DNA from: Kiritimatiellia bacterium
GTDB lineage: Bacteria; Verrucomicrobiota; Kiritimatiellia; RFP12; JAAYLN01
NCBI GenBank assembly: GCA_017509565.1
Contig: JAFWPM010000134.1
Location: 1-34,129, forward strand
Length of the DNA stretch: 34,129 bases
Reading direction: 5' to 3'
Part shown: positions 25,315 through 32,541 of the stretch, one piece after another
Position numbering within the stretch: the first letter of the stretch is position 1
Layout: each line of letters opens with the position of its first letter
Position numbers and translations under genes: made by a program
The notes under the pieces: model-generated
Seen by the model: the letters and a program-made list of their open reading frames with translations, nothing else
Told to the model about the DNA's origin: nothing
Databases searched by the model: none

Positions 25315-26523
25315 TCAGTACATGTGCCCAAGCTTGTCGCGCTTGGTTTCAAAGTAGCGCCTGTTGTACTTCCCCGGGGGTATTACAATAGGGACGCGCT
25401 CGACTATCGTCAGGCCATGGCCCTCAAGGCCGACAACCTTGCGCGGGTTGTTAGTCAGCAGGCGAATCTCCTTTAACCCGAGCTTTGAGAGAATCTGGGC
25501 GCCAGTCCCGTAGTCACGCAAATCCGCCGCGAACCCAAGGCGCTCGTTCGCCTCCACGGTGTCAAGACCGTTCTCCTGGAGCCTGTAGGCGTGGAGCTTG
25601 TTAGCCAGGCCAATGCCGCGCCCCTCCTGGCGCATGTAAAGCACGACGCCGCATCCCTCGGCCTCGATGGCCTTCATGGCCTCCTCAAGCTGGTGGCCGC
25701 AGTCGCAGCGCTCGCTGTGGAACACGTCCCCGGTAAAGCACTCGCTGTGCACCCTGACGAGGACGGGCTTCCCCGATTTTTCGGGTTCGCCCTTGACAAG
25801 CGCGAGGTGCTCAAGCCCGTCAGCCTCTGAACGGAACATCCTAAGCCTGAAGTGGCCGAAATCCGTCGGCATGTCAACCGATTCTATTTCAGTGACAAAG
25901 CACTCATTCCGTCGGCGGTAGGCGATTATCTGCTCGATCGTGCAGACTTTCAGGCCATGCGCGGCGGCGAACTTCCGTATGTCCGGCATCCGGGCCATAC
26001 GCCCGTCGTCGTTCATTATCTCGCAGCAGAGGCCGCATGGGGTCATTCCGGCAAGGCGGAGCAGGTCAACGGTAGCTTCGGTATGGCCGGCCCGGCGCAG
26101 GACGCCACCCTCGCGCGCAACCAGCGGGAACATGTGGCCAGGGCGACGGAAGTCCCCTGGACCTGAATCGGGGTCGGCGCACTTCAGCGCCGTAACCGAG
26201 CGCTCCTCGGCCGAAATGCCTGTCGTAGTCGAAACATGGTCGATTGAAACGGTGAAGGCCGTCCCGTGGTTGTCCGTGTTGTTCTGCACCATCTGCGGGA
26301 GGTCGAGGCGTCTGGCGATGTCGGACGTCATAGGCATGCAGATTAGGCCGCGCGCCCATGTTGCCATGAAATTCACGTTTTCCGTGGTGGCAAACTCGCA
26401 GGCGACTATCACGTCGCCTTCGTTTTCACGCTGCTCGTCGTCGGTTACGATGACAGGGCACCCGGCCTTAAGCTCGTCGAGGATTTCCCCGACATCCGCC
26501 AATTTGAACCCATCTGAATCCAT
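25315..26523 (-). CDS. ribBA: Bifunctional DHBP synthase / GTP cyclohydrolase II
   Basis: 402 residues, full length. Residues 1-~205 are RibB ([10 protein letters not shown] at 28-37, [13 protein letters not shown], then [13 protein letters not shown]). Residues ~206-402 are Rib[21 protein letters not shown] carries the three zinc cysteines, and RQEGRGIGL is the GTP-site motif. RibB makes 3,4-dihydroxy-2-butanone 4-phosphate from ribulose 5-phosphate; RibA opens GTP. Both feed riboflavin synthesis. ATG 26523 lies seven bases after TATAAT, and the N-terminus starts where the family does, so the mRNA looks leaderless. There is no room for an FMN riboswitch. Confidence 0.96.
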   Translation of the reverse strand: MDSDGFKLADVGEILDELKAGCPVIVTDDEQRENEGDVIVACEFATTENVNFMATWARGLICMPMTSDIARRLDLPQMVQNNTDNHGTAFTVSIDHVSTTTGISAEERSVTALKCADPDSGPGDFRRPGHMFPLVAREGGVLRRAGHTEATVDLLRLAGMTPCGLCCEIMNDDGRMARMPDIRKFAAAHGLKVCTIEQIIAYRRRNECFVTEIESVDMPTDFGHFRLRMFRSEADGLEHLALVKGEPEKSGKPVLVRVHSECFTGDVFHSERCDCGHQLEEAMKAIEAEGCGVVLYMRQEGRGIGLANKLHAYRLQENGLDTVEANERLGFAADLRDYGTGAQILSKLGLKEIRLLTNNPRKVVGLEGHGLTIVERVPIVIPPGKYNRRYFETKRDKLGHMY

Positions 26524-26530
26524 ATATTAA

Positions 26531-26539
26531 ATTATATCA
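26531..26539 (-). promoter_or_regulatory. Extended -10 of ribBA, inside lpxC stop
   Basis: Minus strand TGATATAAT (26539-26531). The TGA stop codon of the lpxC-like gene supplies the TGN of the extended -10. The -10 box is seven bases before the ribBA ATG. Confidence 0.65.
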
Positions 26540-27574
26540 CACCCTGACAAGGAGGTCCTTCAGTTCAATGAGCGTCATGAACCGGGTGTCGAGACGGTGG
26601 CCGGCCCGGTATGAAATCGCCGTGCCGACGAACCTGCCACCCTCAAGAAGCGCTATCGCGGCCAGAAGGTCAAGCGTCGCGCGGTGCCACACCGGTTCGA
26701 AGTTGCGCCCGTTGAGATTGAACTGCGCGACAGGTTCGTTGACAAATCTCCGTTTGCCGTGAATCAGGATGTTGCGGCGCGTGTAGCCGAGATTGCGCAT
26801 GTCGGCGAACAGCCAGCCAATTGTCTTGACCAACGCCATCTGCCTTTCAGTGGCGTTGGTCCGCGCCGCGGCGCCAAATACGAAATTGTCGCGCGTCACG
26901 TCGAATACGATGCGCTGCCTGCCTATCACGGACTTCCAGTCGATCGAGACGTCCATTCTGAGCTTGCGCCAGCCCTGCGGCGCGGGAAGGAGCGTGACGA
27001 AGTCCCCGCGGTCGCCGCAAATGGACACGGGTTCGCGAACGGTCACCAGCTGGGCCTCGGAGCCGGAAGGCGAATCCACTATCCCGGCCTCCTCAAGCGA
27101 TTCGACAATATCCATGCTGCTGCGCTCGAAGAGCGGCGGGTCGCCCGAATCAGTCTCAAGGACTAGGTCGTCTATTCCCAGGCCGTTGCGCAGGGCGACT
27201 ATGTGCTCGACCATGCGCAGGTAGTTGTGGGGGTTGCCGCTGCGGAGGACGATATTGCGCGCCGCCGTCCAGATGTTCCTCGCCGCCACCTCTATCGGCA
27301 GCTGCTCGGTCTGGTCGGTTCTCTTAATCCACCAACCCGGGCGCTTCGACGGCTTGAAGCGGAGAGTCCGCTGGAACTTGCCGGCGAATGTTCCCGGCCC
27401 GGTGACCGAGGTTTCGTGCGCAATGGTTGTGCGCATCCTGGAAAAGCCGTCGGACATCGATTCAACAGTCCGAACATCGTCGATGGGCTGCTCGCGCCAG
27501 AGTTCGACCGCCCTGGAAAGGTCATCCTGGTTTCCGGCCAAAAGGCGTCCCGTCTCGAATTCGCTGGACCACAT
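26537..27574 (-). CDS. lpxC: LpxC-like deacetylase homologue, divergent
   Basis: 345 residues, longer than the ~305 of typical LpxC because of a ~50-residue N-terminal extension. Family features: SVTGPGTFAGK in place of the usual TGVGLHTGK (56-66), RMVEHIVALRNGLGIDD with catalytic Glu123 and zinc His124, and YRAGHRLD with the second catalytic His326. LpxC removes the acetyl group from UDP-3-O-acyl-GlcNAc, the committed step to lipid A. The zinc pair is altered: HRATLD places Asp302 five residues after His297, while enzymes of known activity have H-x3-D. It may be a diverged LpxC or a paralogue. GGGAGG five bases upstream picks ATG 27574. It lies 30 bases after panC. Confidence 0.75.
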   Translation of the reverse strand: MWSSEFETGRLLAGNQDDLSRAVELWREQPIDDVRTVESMSDGFSRMRTTIAHETSVTGPGTFAGKFQRTLRFKPSKRPGWWIKRTDQTEQLPIEVAARNIWTAARNIVLRSGNPHNYLRMVEHIVALRNGLGIDDLVLETDSGDPPLFERSSMDIVESLEEAGIVDSPSGSEAQLVTVREPVSICGDRGDFVTLLPAPQGWRKLRMDVSIDWKSVIGRQRIVFDVTRDNFVFGAAARTNATERQMALVKTIGWLFADMRNLGYTRRNILIHGKRRFVNEPVAQFNLNGRNFEPVWHRATLDLLAAIALLEGGRFVGTAISYRAGHRLDTRFMTLIELKDLLVRV

Positions 27575-27604
27575 GGCGACCTCCCCTTCCCTTGGCTGCA
27601 ATTT

Positions 27605-28441
27605 CTAAAGCAGGCGATTGTCAATCAGTCGAACAGGGCCGCAATACGCGGCGACGGCAAGAAGTGTTCCCGGGCCAATTTCATCCACGTCCTCCATTGT
27701 CGAATAGTCGACGGCGGAGGCATAGTCCACCTTTAGCCCGCGCGCGGACATTGCGTCGGCCATTATGGCCTTGACGGCGGCGGCGTCTCGCTCGCCCCTG
27801 CCATACGCCTCAATGGCGGCGGAAAGTGCGGCGGAAAGCCCAAGGGCCACTTCGCGGCTTTCAGGCGCAAGGCGGGTGTTGCGCGAACTCATGGCAAGGC
27901 CGTCGGCCTCGCGGACTATCGGCGCCATCACTATCCTCACCGGAAAGTTCAGGTCCCTGACCATGCGGCGGACTATCGCCACCTGCTGTGCGTCCTTCTG
28001 CCCGAAAACAGCGACATCGGCGAGGGTAATGTTGAACAGCTTCGCCACCACCGTGCAAACCCCGCTGAAATGGCCCGGGCGCACGGCGCCGCAAAGATGC
28101 GTCGAAAGCGAAGTCTCGTTGATTTTCACGCTCGCGTCCGGCGCATACATTCCATCGACCGTCGGGGCGAACAGGTAGTCAACCCCGCGCGCCTCGCAAA
28201 GGGCGGCGTCGCGCTCCCGGTCGCGCGGGTACACGGCATAGTCCTCGTTCGGGCCGAACTGTATCGGGTTTACGAATAGAGTGAGGACAACCACGTCCGC
28301 CTCATTCCTTGCGCGATCGACCAGGGAGAGGTGCCCCTCATGCAAGAAACCCATGGTGGGGACGACTGCTATTGTCTTGCCCCGACCATGGATTTCGCGC
28401 GCTATCCCCTGCATTGCAAGGGGGGATTCGACGATTTCCAT
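27605..28441 (-). CDS. panC: Pantoate-beta-alanine ligase
   Basis: 278 residues, typical PanC length. It has VPTMGFLHEGH with the HIGH-like HEGH (34-37), NPIQFGPNEDYAVYPR, FGQKDAQQ, and the SSRN of the KMSKS-like loop (LAMSSRN). The enzyme joins pantoate and beta-alanine using ATP to make pantothenate, the vitamin B5 step of CoA synthesis, in the cytoplasm. ATG 28441 is the family's usual start; no strong ribosome-binding site is seen, so coupling to the small basic protein gene 25 bases upstream is likely. The next gene is lpxC-like, 30 bases on. Confidence 0.95.
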   Translation of the reverse strand: MEIVESPLAMQGIAREIHGRGKTIAVVPTMGFLHEGHLSLVDRARNEADVVVLTLFVNPIQFGPNEDYAVYPRDRERDAALCEARGVDYLFAPTVDGMYAPDASVKINETSLSTHLCGAVRPGHFSGVCTVVAKLFNITLADVAVFGQKDAQQVAIVRRMVRDLNFPVRIVMAPIVREADGLAMSSRNTRLAPESREVALGLSAALSAAIEAYGRGERDAAAVKAIMADAMSARGLKVDYASAVDYSTMEDVDEIGPGTLLAVAAYCGPVRLIDNRLL

Positions 28442-28466
28442 TTCGGAAAAACGTATTTGGGATTTT

Positions 28467-28622
28467 TTATTCGGCGGGCTTCGTCTTGCGAAGACCCTGG
28501 CCACGGTCGCCAGGCTTCCACTGGCCACGCTCGGCAAGAAGGTTTATGCGCTCAAAGCGCTTCAGGACGTTGCGCTTTGCGGTAATCTTGCTCGACCCCT
28601 TAAGACTGCGATGCTGGCTCAT
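28467..28622 (-). CDS. PVC-type small basic protein
   Basis: 51 residues, strongly basic, with MSQHRSLKGSSK, then AKRNVLKRFERINLL, then GLRKTKP. This matches the small basic protein family known from Planctomycetes, Verrucomicrobia and Chlamydiae (pattern MS-x-HKSLK...RNVL-x-R-x-ERI...GLPK). I recall it as possibly ribosome-associated; the function is not established. GGAG nine bases before ATG 28622 supports this start. It lies 26 bases after tRNA-His and 25 before panC, so a tRNA-protein transcript is likely. Confidence 0.85.
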   Translation of the reverse strand: MSQHRSLKGSSKITAKRNVLKRFERINLLAERGQWKPGDRGQGLRKTKPAE

Positions 28623-28648
28623 TTTCTTCAACTCCGAATCTTTGCGAA

Positions 28649-28726
28649 TGGGGCGGGAGACGGGACTCGAACCCGCGACAACCAGATCCACAATCTGGGG
28701 CTCTAACCAACTGAGCTACTCCCGCC
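28649..28726 (-). tRNA. tRNA-His (GTG)
   Basis: 78 bases including an encoded CCA (28651-28649). Anticodon stem CCAGA/TCTGG with loop TTGTGGA gives anticodon GTG. The acceptor is GCGGGAG/CTCCCGC with an extra G at -1 (28726) pairing with C73, the identity pair of bacterial tRNA-His. T-arm GGTTCGAGTCC is canonical. Confidence 0.97.
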
Positions 28727-28745
28727 ACGAAAACGTTAGGTTAAT

Positions 28746-28774
28746 ATCCTACTAAAAAGACACGAAAAATGCAA
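28746..28774 (-). promoter_or_regulatory. Promoter of tRNA-His unit
   Basis: Minus strand TTGCAT (28774-28769), 17-base spacer, TAGGAT (28751-28746). Start predicted about 12 bases before the tRNA. Confidence 0.55.
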
Positions 28775-28827
28775 ATCATATTTTTGCGCGTGGCGAAACA
28801 AAACCTTTCAGACCTTTAAAGCGGCGC

Positions 28828-28856
28828 TTGACCATATTCGGAAAATCATATAGAAT
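28828..28856 (+). promoter_or_regulatory. parB promoter, leaderless spacing
   Basis: TTGACC (28828-28833), 17-base spacer, TAGAAT (28851-28856), then exactly seven bases to ATG 28864. A strong sigma70 pattern that places the first transcribed base at or next to the start codon. Confidence 0.8.
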
Positions 28857-28863
28857 ACAGGAC

Positions 28864-30060
28864 ATGAAAAAGAAAACAGCCATGAAAAAAACACAGGCCT
28901 CCGGCAAGGCTACTAGGAAGGCGGCTGAGCAGGCAAGAAAAACACCGAAGGTTGTCGCAAGGGAGCCACGAACCGTAGGTGTTAAACATTCGGCTGCAAA
29001 AATTACGCCTCAACCGGCAAGGGCATCCTCTCAAAAGGCCGCCGCACCAAGGCGCGCAGGCCTTGGCCGCGGCCTTGACGCGCTGATTTCCGCAAAGGCC
29101 GCCGCCGCCGCACAACGCGACATCCAGGCCGCAAGGGAGGAAATAGTCTCGTCCATCAAGGGACTCAACGCAAAAAAGCAGTCCGATGGACAAGCTGTTC
29201 AGTCCCAGGCCGCGCAATCGCCAAATGCCATCCCGGGTGAGGAGTTCATCAAGGTCAAAACGACACTGATCCACAGGTCGCCATGGCAGCCGCGCGGAAC
29301 ATTCAACCCGGAGTCGCTCCATGAACTCGCGGAAACTATCAAGGTCCATGGACTCATACAGGCCCTGACATGCCGCAGGATTCCGGCGTCAAAGGGCGGC
29401 GGCTTCGAACTCATTTCAGGTGAAAGGCGCCTGCGCGCCGCAATTGAGGCCGGACTTGAAGAAGTCCCTGTCAGGGTGATCGACGTCTCCGACCGCGATG
29501 CGGCGGAAATGGCCGTAATAGAAAACATCCAGCGCGACGACCTCAACGCAATTGAGGAGGCCGAAGGGTACAGGACGCTGATTGACGAATTCCATCTTAC
29601 ACAGCAGGAAGTGGCGGACCGCGTCGGCAAGGGGCGCGCAAGCGTCGCGCATGCGCTCCGCCTTCTCGAACTTCCAGATGAAGTGAAGCAGCTCGTCTCC
29701 GCCGGCCAGCTGTCAGTTGGCCATGCAAAGGTCCTCCTTTCACTCGAAAGCGATACGGAGCAGACGCTTCTGGCTAGAAAATGCGTTCTGTCCGGACAGT
29801 CGGTCCGCGCGCTTGAAAAGGCCATCGCGCGCAGGGAGGTCGAGAAGGAGGAGATTAAGTCAAGGCGGGACGACATCCCGGAAAGCCATGCGAGGTTCCT
29901 TCTTGACAAGCTGCACGGGTTCTTCGGTTCACCGGTCCGCCTAAGGCCAAGCGTGACTTTTTCAAATGGCAAAAGGGCGCGCGGGTCAATTGAAATAGAC
30001 TTCGTGGACAACGACGACCTTACCCGAATTCTTGACCTGCTGGGCATTACAATCGACTGA
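28864..30060 (+). CDS. parB: Chromosome-partitioning protein ParB
   Basis: 398 residues. Residues 1-~70 are a Lys/Ala-rich tail, longer than usual. GLGRGLDALI (~73-82) is the ParA-stimulating motif. The ParB/Srx fold has RSPWQPRGTF, GERRLRAA (CTP-binding box) and ENIQRDDLN; the HTH is TQQEVADRVGKGRASVAHALRLL. The C-terminal part is a short dimer domain. ParB loads at parS, spreads as a CTP clamp and helps segregate the chromosome. No parA neighbour and no parS site were found in the window. I chose ATG 28864 over 28828 because the latter lies inside the promoter. dnaA is 2.5 kb away. Confidence 0.93.
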   Translation: MKKKTAMKKTQASGKATRKAAEQARKTPKVVAREPRTVGVKHSAAKITPQPARASSQKAAAPRRAGLGRGLDALISAKAAAAAQRDIQAAREEIVSSIKGLNAKKQSDGQAVQSQAAQSPNAIPGEEFIKVKTTLIHRSPWQPRGTFNPESLHELAETIKVHGLIQALTCRRIPASKGGGFELISGERRLRAAIEAGLEEVPVRVIDVSDRDAAEMAVIENIQRDDLNAIEEAEGYRTLIDEFHLTQQEVADRVGKGRASVAHALRLLELPDEVKQLVSAGQLSVGHAKVLLSLESDTEQTLLARKCVLSGQSVRALEKAIARREVEKEEIKSRRDDIPESHARFLLDKLHGFFGSPVRLRPSVTFSNGKRARGSIEIDFVDNDDLTRILDLLGITID

Positions 30061-30085
30061 GCCAGTCGCGCCGGCTGGATTTGAT

Positions 30086-30328
30086 ATGGGAATAGTTCGC
30101 CGGAATCGGATAAACGGAAATGGTGGCTTCTCCCTGGTTGAAGTCATGTTCGCATGCGCGCTTCTGGCGCTGGCCCTGATTCCAATGATGAGGGCAATGA
30201 ACGCAAACGCGGCCAACGCCTCCCGCCTCGTTGAAAAGGCAAGGGGGATTGTGCTGGAAAATGACGCATCGGCGCGGCTGGCCGCGGAAGAGGCGGCAAA
30301 TGCAAACGTGCCCCAGGCTAATGAATAG
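30086..30328 (+). CDS. Very short type IV pilin-like (pseudopilin) protein
   Basis: 80 residues. The N-terminus is a class III signal: a short basic leader (GIVRRNRING), then GG with cleavage after Gly14, then FSLVEVMFACALLALALIP. Glu at mature position 5 is present. The mature protein would be only ~66 residues, an N-terminal helix with hardly a globular head; common pseudopilins are 120-200. It may be a minor pilin of a DNA-uptake or secretion machine, or a truncated gene. No good ribosome-binding site; it follows parB by 25 bases. The AT-rich DNA after its stop shows no further coding. Confidence 0.65.
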   Translation: MGIVRRNRINGNGGFSLVEVMFACALLALALIPMMRAMNANAANASRLVEKARGIVLENDASARLAAEEAANANVPQANE

Positions 30329-30542
30329 ATACGGGATTAAGATATATATTCGTAATTACCTCTACTATGCCTGTCAATAATGTCAACAATACTGCCAAAG
30401 TACTCAACTTGCGCTTTTTGCATTTGTAAGTAACAATTGAATGCCGCTGTCAGCAACTGCCTTGTTGCTTCAAGCAGGAAAAAGACTTTAAATTTACTTG
30501 CCAGTTGTAGTCAGGTTATTAACAGGACAATTGCAGAAATAA
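30329..30542. other. AT-rich intergenic stretch, candidate origin region
   Basis: Between the 3' ends of two convergent genes, much richer in A/T than its surroundings. It carries TTATTAACA at 30516-30524; a second copy lies just beyond, at 30559-30567, in the same orientation, inside the end of the MBL gene. No RNA gene or coding frame is visible. The setting beside parB and near dnaA suits an origin or a regulatory site. Confidence 0.4.
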
Positions 30543-31352
30543 TTAAGTTGCTTTCAAGTTATTAACAGCCAGGTCAACCAATTCGGTCATTTCATTTTGG
30601 CTGGTTGCAACCACATTGAAGCACCGTTTTTTCCCCATGGACAGAATGGCTGCCTTGACGCAACTAAAATCATTGCATTCATCGCTCAAGTGTGCGGGGA
30701 AAAGATATTTTAGCCTTGATGTGTCCAGTGATTCCAGAAACTCAATTGCCTGGTCATTGGAAAGATGTCCTAATTTTCCTGCTATTCTGCTTTTTAGCAT
30801 AGGTGGACGATCGGAGTCCATAAGCATCCTGCGGTCATGGTTCATTTCAAGGACCATTGCGTCGCATCCCGAGAGATGGTAGAGTATGGAATTCGTCGTG
30901 CAGCCAAGGTCTGTCGCAATCCCGATTTTCTGGTTTTCAGATTCAATTGTGAAGGCCACCGCGCCGTTTGCGTCGTGCGGGACTTCGAACGGGGTTATTA
31001 ACAAATCGTCCAGCGCGAATGAACTTCCAGGATTGAAGAATGTCCAGTCTATTGAAAAGGCGTATTTATTGAAATAGTCCCTGAAAAACAGGTCGATAGA
31101 ACTGGCGGTTTCTTCAGATGCGTAGACCGGCACCGGATACCTTTTCAGGAAGGTGTTGAGGAACTGGAAGTGGTCCGAGTGGGCGTGCGTTACCAGCACT
31201 GCCGACAGGCTTTCAGGTCTGATTCCAATTTTGGAAAGCGACTTGCAGATGCGTTGTGTGGAAATGCCGACGTCAACCAGTATGTTTGATTTCCCCGATG
31301 AAACCAACGTGCAGTTTCCCTTGCTGCCGCTGGCTAGAACTGAAATTTTCAT
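30543..31352 (-). CDS. MBL-fold metallo-hydrolase (YycJ/WalJ-like)
   Basis: 269 residues. The metal motif THAHSDH (55-61) and later PHDANG, ATDLG, EMNHD and HLSNDQ are those of the YycJ-like metallo-beta-lactamase group, which includes DNA exonucleases. The opening MKISVLASGSKGNCTLV is typical. The substrate is not certain; a nuclease role is inferred from the family. AGGA five bases before ATG 31352 supports this start over an upstream frame. It stands between the rpsT terminator and the AT-rich stretch. TTATTAACA occurs inside it at 30995 and 30559. Confidence 0.88.
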   Translation of the reverse strand: MKISVLASGSKGNCTLVSSGKSNILVDVGISTQRICKSLSKIGIRPESLSAVLVTHAHSDHFQFLNTFLKRYPVPVYASEETASSIDLFFRDYFNKYAFSIDWTFFNPGSSFALDDLLITPFEVPHDANGAVAFTIESENQKIGIATDLGCTTNSILYHLSGCDAMVLEMNHDRRMLMDSDRPPMLKSRIAGKLGHLSNDQAIEFLESLDTSRLKYLFPAHLSDECNDFSCVKAAILSMGKKRCFNVVATSQNEMTELVDLAVNNLKAT

Positions 31353-31378
31353 CAGCGTCCTGTCATTAAACACAAAAT

Positions 31379-31402
31379 GCCGTCGGTTTTCCAACCAACG
31401 GC
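31379..31402 (-). terminator. Terminator of tRNA-Leu/rpsT unit
   Basis: Stem of ten positions with one mismatch (GCCGTTGGTT/AACCGACGGC on the minus strand), four-base loop, then ATTTTG. It begins 26 bases after the rpsT stop. On the plus strand the stem is followed by TTTTT, so it could act in both directions. Confidence 0.75.
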
Positions 31403-31427
31403 TTTTTGTATGTTTGTGTTTTAAGTC

Positions 31428-31685
31428 CTATGCAAGCTTGGCAAGACGCTTTGCGGCGCGGGACTTTCTGCGGTCAGCGGTGTTCTTTTTGATGACGCCC
31501 TGCTTGACAGCCTTGTCAAGAGTTGACGCATAGGCCGATACGGCCTTTTTCATGGCTTCCTTGTCCAGAGAGCCTTCGATGATTGGGCGGCGTGCCGTAC
31601 TGATCTTGCTCTTCACGGCGCGGTTCTTCTGCTGGCTCTTTTCAGACTGCCTGATGCGCTTCTCTGCACTTTTGATGTTGGGCAT
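31428..31685 (-). CDS. rpsT: 30S ribosomal protein S20
   Basis: 85 residues, basic, with the family pattern MPNIKSAEKRIRQSEK, then NRAVKSKI, and a Lys/Arg/Ala-rich C-terminus (NTADRRKSRAAKRLAKLA). S20 binds 16S rRNA early in small-subunit assembly. AGGAG five bases before ATG 31685 decides the start. tRNA-Leu ends 30 bases upstream and no promoter is seen between, so tRNA and rpsT share one transcript, closed by the hairpin at 31379-31402. Confidence 0.96.
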   Translation of the reverse strand: MPNIKSAEKRIRQSEKSQQKNRAVKSKISTARRPIIEGSLDKEAMKKAVSAYASTLDKAVKQGVIKKNTADRRKSRAAKRLAKLA

Positions 31686-31715
31686 GTTGACTCCTAGGGG
31701 ATAAAACTGTGTGGA

Positions 31716-31800
31716 TGGTGCGCCCGGAGGGACTTGAACCCCCACTCCTCGCGGAATAAGAACCTGAATCTTACGTGTCTGCCAATTCCACCACGAGCGC
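31716..31800 (-). tRNA. tRNA-Leu (CAG)
   Basis: 85 bases including CCA (31718-31716). Acceptor GCGCTCG/CGGGCGC, D-arm GGTGGAATTGGCAGACAC, anticodon stem TAAGA/TCTTA with loop TTCAGGT (anticodon CAG), a long class II variable arm (TTCCGCGAGGA) and T-loop GGTTCAAGTCC. Discriminator A fits leucine. Confidence 0.96.
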
Positions 31801-31816
31801 AGAAAACACAGAATCT

Positions 31817-31845
31817 ATATTATCAAAAATTCTTCTGTCGTTCAA
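31817..31845 (-). promoter_or_regulatory. Promoter of tRNA-Leu/rpsT unit
   Basis: Minus strand TTGAAC (31845-31840), 17-base spacer, TAATAT (31822-31817), with TGA in front (extended -10). Start is expected about ten bases before the tRNA. Confidence 0.8.
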
Positions 31846-31902
31846 CAAAAAAATTAAATTTTTAACTGGACGGCAAGTCCTGGTTTCCGTTTCCCGCGCA
31901 TG

Positions 31903-32541
31903 CTATTTTCTGAAGGAGAAGCGGTTTTCAGTGCCGGACAGCAGCCTTGCTATGTTTGCATGGTGCCTGGCTATGACGAAGACCGCGAGAACGGTCGCCA
32001 GAATGGGGACGGCCGCGTCCTCCCCGTTTCTAAGAATCCATGCGCCCGTCGCCAGCGCCACTGCGGCGCAGATTGAGGCAAGGGAAACATAGCGGAAGGC
32101 AAGGAGGACGGCAATCCAGACAATAAGTGCAATTCCAAGTTGCATTGGAATTATTGCAAGCATCATTCCAGCGCTCGTCGCGACGCCCTTTCCCCCTCGG
32201 AATTTCAACCATACCGGCCAGTTGTGTCCGGCAACCGCGAAGAAACCACCGGTAATTTTTAGGCATTCAGCCGAAAGGCCTGAATCGCCTGAAATCCGCG
32301 CCGCAATTGCCGTGACGACCATTGCCCCGGCAATGCCCTTTGCGAAATCCAGTAGGAACGCCAGGACGCCCCAGGGCTTTCCTACTGTTCTGAGGACGTT
32401 TGTCGCCCCGATGTTTCGGGAACCGGCCTTTCTCACGTCAACGCCGCGCGCAAGGCCTATCAGCAGCCCAAAGGGTATTGAACCTGCCAAATAGGCAAGC
32501 AGGGCCGTAATGGCAAGCGTTGTAATTTGATTGAAGTTCAT
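31903..32541 (-). CDS. plsY: Glycerol-3-phosphate acyltransferase PlsY
   Basis: 212 residues with five predicted membrane helices. Motifs: AGSIPFG, GSRNIGATNVLR, and GHNWPVWLKFRGGKGVAT. PlsY moves an acyl group from acyl-phosphate to glycerol-3-phosphate, the first step of phospholipid synthesis, in the inner membrane. Its ATG overlaps the dnaA stop as ATGA, so translation is coupled to dnaA; that pairing is unusual. The stop is 58 bases from the tRNA-Leu -35 box. Confidence 0.95.
   Translation of the reverse strand: MNFNQITTLAITALLAYLAGSIPFGLLIGLARGVDVRKAGSRNIGATNVLRTVGKPWGVLAFLLDFAKGIAGAMVVTAIAARISGDSGLSAECLKITGGFFAVAGHNWPVWLKFRGGKGVATSAGMMLAIIPMQLGIALIVWIAVLLAFRYVSLASICAAVALATGAWILRNGEDAAVPILATVLAVFVIARHHANIARLLSGTENRFSFRK

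Noticed and set aside
26524-26560. FMN riboswitch before ribBA
   Set aside because: Only 13 bases separate the upstream stop from the ATG and the promoter is at the start codon, so no room for an aptamer.
28775-28805. Possible parS site near GCGTGGCGAAACA upstream of parB
   Set aside because: Only part of one half-site resembles TGTTTCACGTGAAACA; the left half does not match.
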